Source: Clostridiales bacterium
Lineage (GTDB): Bacteria > Bacillota > Clostridia > Oscillospirales > Acutalibacteraceae
NCBI GenBank assembly: GCA_019421725.1
Contig: JAHZES010000032.1
Span: 6,859-14,793 of the forward strand
Reading direction: 5' to 3'
DNA: 7,935 bases
Below the pieces are notes generated by a model. It made no database searches. It saw only the letters and a list, made by a program, of their open reading frames with translations, and was not told where the DNA came from. The position numbers were made by a program, and so were the translations under genes. Below are positions 5,545 to 7,935 of the stretch, piece by piece; the stretch's first letter is position 1, and the number at the start of each line of letters is the position of its first letter.

Positions 5545-6099
5545 TTATCTGCCGAAGGGAGGGACGCGTTCTTCTTCGCGAATAGCGCGTGAACCGCCTG
5601 ACCGCCAGACAGAATAGCAGCGGCAAAGGGCGTTCCAGGTGGATTTGTCGGTAATTCCGCTTTCGGGCAGAGCGGCGCAGTTTTGAAATCGGCGGATCTG
5701 TTCTGCGGTTTTTTCATCATAGATGCCCGTGTGCTTTACTGCATCAAAGTTGATAAAGTTATCGCTCAGGGTGCAGAGCATGATCTGCACGGCCAGCACC
5801 GCGTCTCCGGTGCTGCCGGGGGCAATGCTGGAGCCGGGCGGAAAGAACGCCGCGCCCAAAGCTGGGGCGCGGGATTTTCGCAGTTGGGCAGCGCGGGCAA
5901 AAACGGCATTCCACGTTTCAAGGTCTGCTTTTCCGCTGGGGTTCAGGCCGGCGCTGCGTTGAAACTGTTGTACGGTTCTGGTGGTTTCGGGGCCAAAGAC
6001 ACCGTCCGGGATCAGGGAATCCAGCGTGCCGTCCGTTCTGGAAATTTCCCGTAGTGCGCGCTGTAAATCGGTGACGGGAAGTCCGTCCGGAATTTTCAT
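5545..6099 (-). CDS. Small protein with two peptidoglycan-binding repeats
   Basis: About 184 residues with two PG_binding_1 (PF01471-type) modules and no catalytic domain. Module 1 covers about 8-70, with TDLQRAL, IPDGVFGPETTRTVQQFQRSAGL and ETWNAV. Module 2 covers about 95-160, with GSTGDAVLAVQIML, TGIYDEKTAEQIRRFQ and STWNAL. The two are joined by a Pro/Ala-rich linker. There is no signal peptide or membrane segment, as with clostridial spore-cortex proteins made in the mother cell. Two ATGs are possible. The one at 6111 abuts GAAAGGA directly, while the one at 6099 lies 11 bases past it, so 6099 is preferred (the other adds MCLQ). It follows the SpoIID-like gene by about 33 bases and is probably co-transcribed with it. 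The C-terminal 20 residues are charged and contain no known domain. A role as cortex-binding partner of the lytic enzyme is inferred. Confidence 0.8.
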   Translation of the reverse strand: MKIPDGLPVTDLQRALREISRTDGTLDSLIPDGVFGPETTRTVQQFQRSAGLNPSGKADLETWNAVFARAAQLRKSRAPALGAAFFPPGSSIAPGSTGDAVLAVQIMLCTLSDNFINFDAVKHTGIYDEKTAEQIRRFQNCAALPESGITDKSTWNALCRCYSVWRSGGSRAIREEERVPPFGR

Positions 6100-6132
6100 T
6101 TGAAGGCACATCCTTTCATATTTGCTGCTTGG

Positions 6133-7539
6133 TCAGGCGTAATCGTTGTCTCCCTCCTGCACGGTACGCCCCGGAAACTGACCGTATTTCGGCTGACTTC
6201 CGGCGGCGATATCGTCATATACGGTGATCATTTTATTCCAGGTTTCGGGGCCGACCGCACCGTCAGGCGTCAGGTCGAATTGCCGCTGAAAAGCAACAAC
6301 GGCGGCGCGCGTCTGCGTTCCGAAAAAACCGGTGACGCTCGTTTGCGGAATGGATGGGTATGCCTGTGAGATCTTAACCAGATAATTCTGAATTACCGCA
6401 ACGCTGGGATTGCGCATGCCCATGACAAGAACAAAACCGGGATAAGGCTGGATCCCGACGGCAAAATCCTCCGGCGGGACCACGTTCACGGCGTTTTCCA
6501 CCGCGTCGTACAGGGCGTCCCACGTTTGGCGGTCGGCAATACCGGTCTGCGGCAGCCCGGCAAGCTGCTGAAAGGCTTTCAAAGCCTGTTCTGTCTGGGC
6601 GTTGTAGGTCCCTGTCAGCTGAATAAACGGAACCTCGGTGTAAAAACCGGCCAGCACCGCAAGGTAATATTGAAGAACAAACACCTTGGCGCCGCTTTCG
6701 CCGGGCGACAGAACGCCGGTGAACTGCTGCGATGTTCCTAAAAGCGTTTCTCCTTCGGAATAAAGCTCCGCAAGGCGCTTCACAGAGGTATACAGGTACT
6801 GGATCCTGTACCATGTTCCCTCGCCGACGATACCGTCCGCAGTCAGATTGAACAGCTGCTGGAACCTTACTACGGCGTCATAAGTGGCGGCGTTGAAGAA
6901 GCCGTCGGTCGTCGTCTTGGGAATCGCGGGATAATTGGCGGAAATGCGGTTCAGCTGGATCTGGATCCTGCGGACGTCCTCACCGACAGATCCAATTTTC
7001 AGTGTGCGGGGAAAGCTTGGCGTCAGCTCCGCCACGGGGGCGTCCCGCACAAGATTGATATCGTCGCCGTAGTAATAGGTCAGAATAGAATAAGGAACAT
7101 AGCCCTGTCTGGCAAGATCGACGCTGCCCCATTGCGAAAGCCCGCTGCAGGTAACGGTTGTGCCGTTGCAGTATTGCGCAAACAGCGGCTCAGTAAAGTT
7201 TGCCCGGCGGATATAATCATTGAACAGCTCATCGGCCAATTGAGAAATGTTGCCGAAGACATCTCTCCCGTTGACAAAGGACTGGTCCACAGAGGTGGAG
7301 TTTGTTATATCAAAATTATAACCGCGGCTGCGGTACCACTCGGTATAGATGCGGTTGAGCGCAAAAGAGGTCTGTGCGTACATGTTGGCGCGGATAGCGC
7401 TTTCTGGCCAGGTGGGATAAATTTCACTGGAGGCCACGTTTTTGACATAGTCGGGAAAAGCGACGGTCACATTCGGCGCGCTACTGTCCGGCGGGCCAAG
7501 GTGAACCGTAATATATTCCGGGATGGTAAACGTACTCAA
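6133..7539 (-). CDS. SleC-like spore cortex-lytic protein: SpoIID-like domain plus three peptidoglycan-binding repeats
   Basis: 468 residues. The N-terminal 165 or so resemble the SpoIID-like lytic transglycosylase region of clostridial SleC, which degrades spore cortex in germination. PDYVKNVASSEIYPTWP (29-45) carries the likely catalytic Glu39, and ESAIRANMYAQTSFALNRIY, TEWYRSRGYNF and the pair Cys124/Cys131 before SQWGS also fit SleC as I recall it. Three PG_binding_1 modules follow at about 183-253, 280-345 and 372-440; each has an FQ core and an ETW/DRQTW-type end. There is no signal peptide. The start is TTG at 7539: an in-frame TGA lies nine codons upstream with no other start between, and GGAGG sits 10 bases ahead. 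The TTG overlaps the stop of the upstream gene (TTGA), which suggests translational coupling. Known SleC proteins carry the upstream pre-domain in the same chain, so this is the mature-like portion alone. Alternative: one gene broken by a frameshift. Confidence 0.82.
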   Translation of the reverse strand: MSTFTIPEYITVHLGPPDSSAPNVTVAFPDYVKNVASSEIYPTWPESAIRANMYAQTSFALNRIYTEWYRSRGYNFDITNSTSVDQSFVNGRDVFGNISQLADELFNDYIRRANFTEPLFAQYCNGTTVTCSGLSQWGSVDLARQGYVPYSILTYYYGDDINLVRDAPVAELTPSFPRTLKIGSVGEDVRRIQIQLNRISANYPAIPKTTTDGFFNAATYDAVVRFQQLFNLTADGIVGEGTWYRIQYLYTSVKRLAELYSEGETLLGTSQQFTGVLSPGESGAKVFVLQYYLAVLAGFYTEVPFIQLTGTYNAQTEQALKAFQQLAGLPQTGIADRQTWDALYDAVENAVNVVPPEDFAVGIQPYPGFVLVMGMRNPSVAVIQNYLVKISQAYPSIPQTSVTGFFGTQTRAAVVAFQRQFDLTPDGAVGPETWNKMITVYDDIAAGSQPKYGQFPGRTVQEGDNDYA

Positions 7540-7935
7540 GGCTGGTTCGCCTCCGTTTCGGCTTCAAGAGAATGGCCCGGCAGGGCGATCGTGCGCAGGG
7601 GCTTTGGTTCGTCGATGGGAACATAGGGTGTCAGACCGACGGGTAAAATGCTTTCCACGCCGCCGAACAGCTGAACATCCTCCAATGTTTCGCTGATATA
7701 TTGCGGATGGTCAACGCGTACGTGATAAACGGCATACGGGCGTTCCGGAGAATCCGGTGATTCGGAGAAGGCCCGGTCCGGAGCGGAAAGCAAAAGAGAG
7801 TCGGTTTTTCCGTCCGCGTTGGTTGTGCGGAATGAAATCAGTACGTTGCCGCTGCCGTCGCCGCAATAAACAGATACGTCCGCTTCGGGAACAGGTATCG
7901 CCTGACGTGCCGTATACACCTGCACGACCAGAGCG
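7536..7935 (-). CDS. SleC-type N-terminal pre-domain protein, 5'-partial
   Basis: The frame stays open to the window edge, and the upstream codons (A-L-V before GTG at 7925) continue the expected beta strand, so the true start is outside. Counting from 7925, there are 129 visible residues with the pattern of a small carboxypeptidase-regulatory/transthyretin-like beta sandwich: IPVPEADVSVY (10-20), TTNADGKTDSLLLSAPD (34-50), YAVYHVRVDHPQY (64-76) and DVQLFGGVESILPVGLTP (83-100). A Pro-rich linker follows. The same layout forms the pre-region of clostridial SleC (P-x-x-A-x-V, D/E-x-G-x-T, aP, Y-x-V, V-x-x-F). Here it ends at a TGA that overlaps the start of the lytic gene. A chaperone-like or inhibitory role towards the downstream product is inferred from the SleC pre-peptide. 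Confidence 0.7.
   Translation of the reverse strand, partial: ALVVQVYTARQAIPVPEADVSVYCGDGSGNVLISFRTTNADGKTDSLLLSAPDRAFSESPDSPERPYAVYHVRVDHPQYISETLEDVQLFGGVESILPVGLTPYVPIDEPKPLRTIALPGHSLEAETEANQP
7550..7554 (-). promoter_or_regulatory. Shine-Dalgarno GGAGG that supports the TTG start at 7539
   Basis: GGAGG lies inside the end of the upstream reading frame, 10 bases before TTG. It is the main evidence that the SpoIID-like reading frame is translated on its own instead of only through a frameshift. Confidence 0.6.

Noticed and set aside
5227..5626. Reading frames of 96-116 codons on both strands across the gap between the creatininase-family gene and the cortex operon
   Set aside because: They run through a consensus promoter and a 16-bp terminator hairpin, lack a ribosome binding site, and have Arg/Ala/Cys-rich low-information compositions.
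7540..7566. Programmed -1 frameshift joining the two SleC-like reading frames
   Set aside because: I see no X-XXY-YYZ slippery heptamer in the short window where both frames are open, and a GGAGG plus TTG offers a simpler route. It stays possible but unsupported.
7132..7626. 164-codon + frame opposite the SleC-like genes
   Set aside because: It is antisense to well-supported domains, with no convincing start signal or recognisable domain.

Overview
The window looks like chromosomal DNA of a spore-forming, anaerobic Firmicute, most likely an Oscillospiraceae/Ruminococcaceae-type Clostridia. The grounds are moderate GC content, strong AAGGAGG-type ribosome binding sites, sigma-A promoters close to TTGACA/TATAAT, and a SleC-like spore-cortex-lytic locus. 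I see no tRNA, rRNA, CRISPR array, IS element, phage gene or integration site. No intergenic stretch exceeds 300 bases.

Layout, left to right. (1) Positions 3-1175 (+) hold the 3' part of a polytopic GT-C-type membrane glycosyltransferase, whose start lies outside the window. (2) Positions 1178-2146 (-) hold a convergent, stand-alone acyltransferase-fold protein related to the E2 catalytic domain of 2-oxoacid dehydrogenases, with Glu in place of the catalytic His. A two-way hairpin terminator separates these two genes and sits inside the last codons of the first. (3) After a divergent promoter region, 2374-3063 (+) encodes a YjjG-like HAD nucleotidase. (4) Positions 3237-3698 and 3732-4358 (+) form a two-gene operon of a MarR regulator and an HdeD/DUF308 membrane protein. 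Its upstream region carries three 11-bp-phased direct repeats and a perfect 8-bp-arm inverted repeat. It ends in a strong intrinsic terminator. (5) Positions 4458-5261 (-) hold a creatininase-superfamily amidohydrolase with a near-perfect promoter. (6) Positions 5545-7935 (-) hold an operon of three genes. The first encodes a SleC-type pre-domain, cut by the window end. The second, overlapping it by 4 bases (TTGA), encodes a SpoIID-like lytic domain with three peptidoglycan-binding repeats. The third encodes a small protein with two peptidoglycan-binding repeats.

Region 6 is the most interesting. In the clostridial SleC proteins I recall, pre-domain and lytic part are one polypeptide that is cut during sporulation and germination. 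Here the two parts are separate, overlapping reading frames, with a Shine-Dalgarno sequence in front of the second. The other genes are mostly ordinary single-gene or two-gene units. Functional calls come from reading motifs by eye and recalling families, with no database search.
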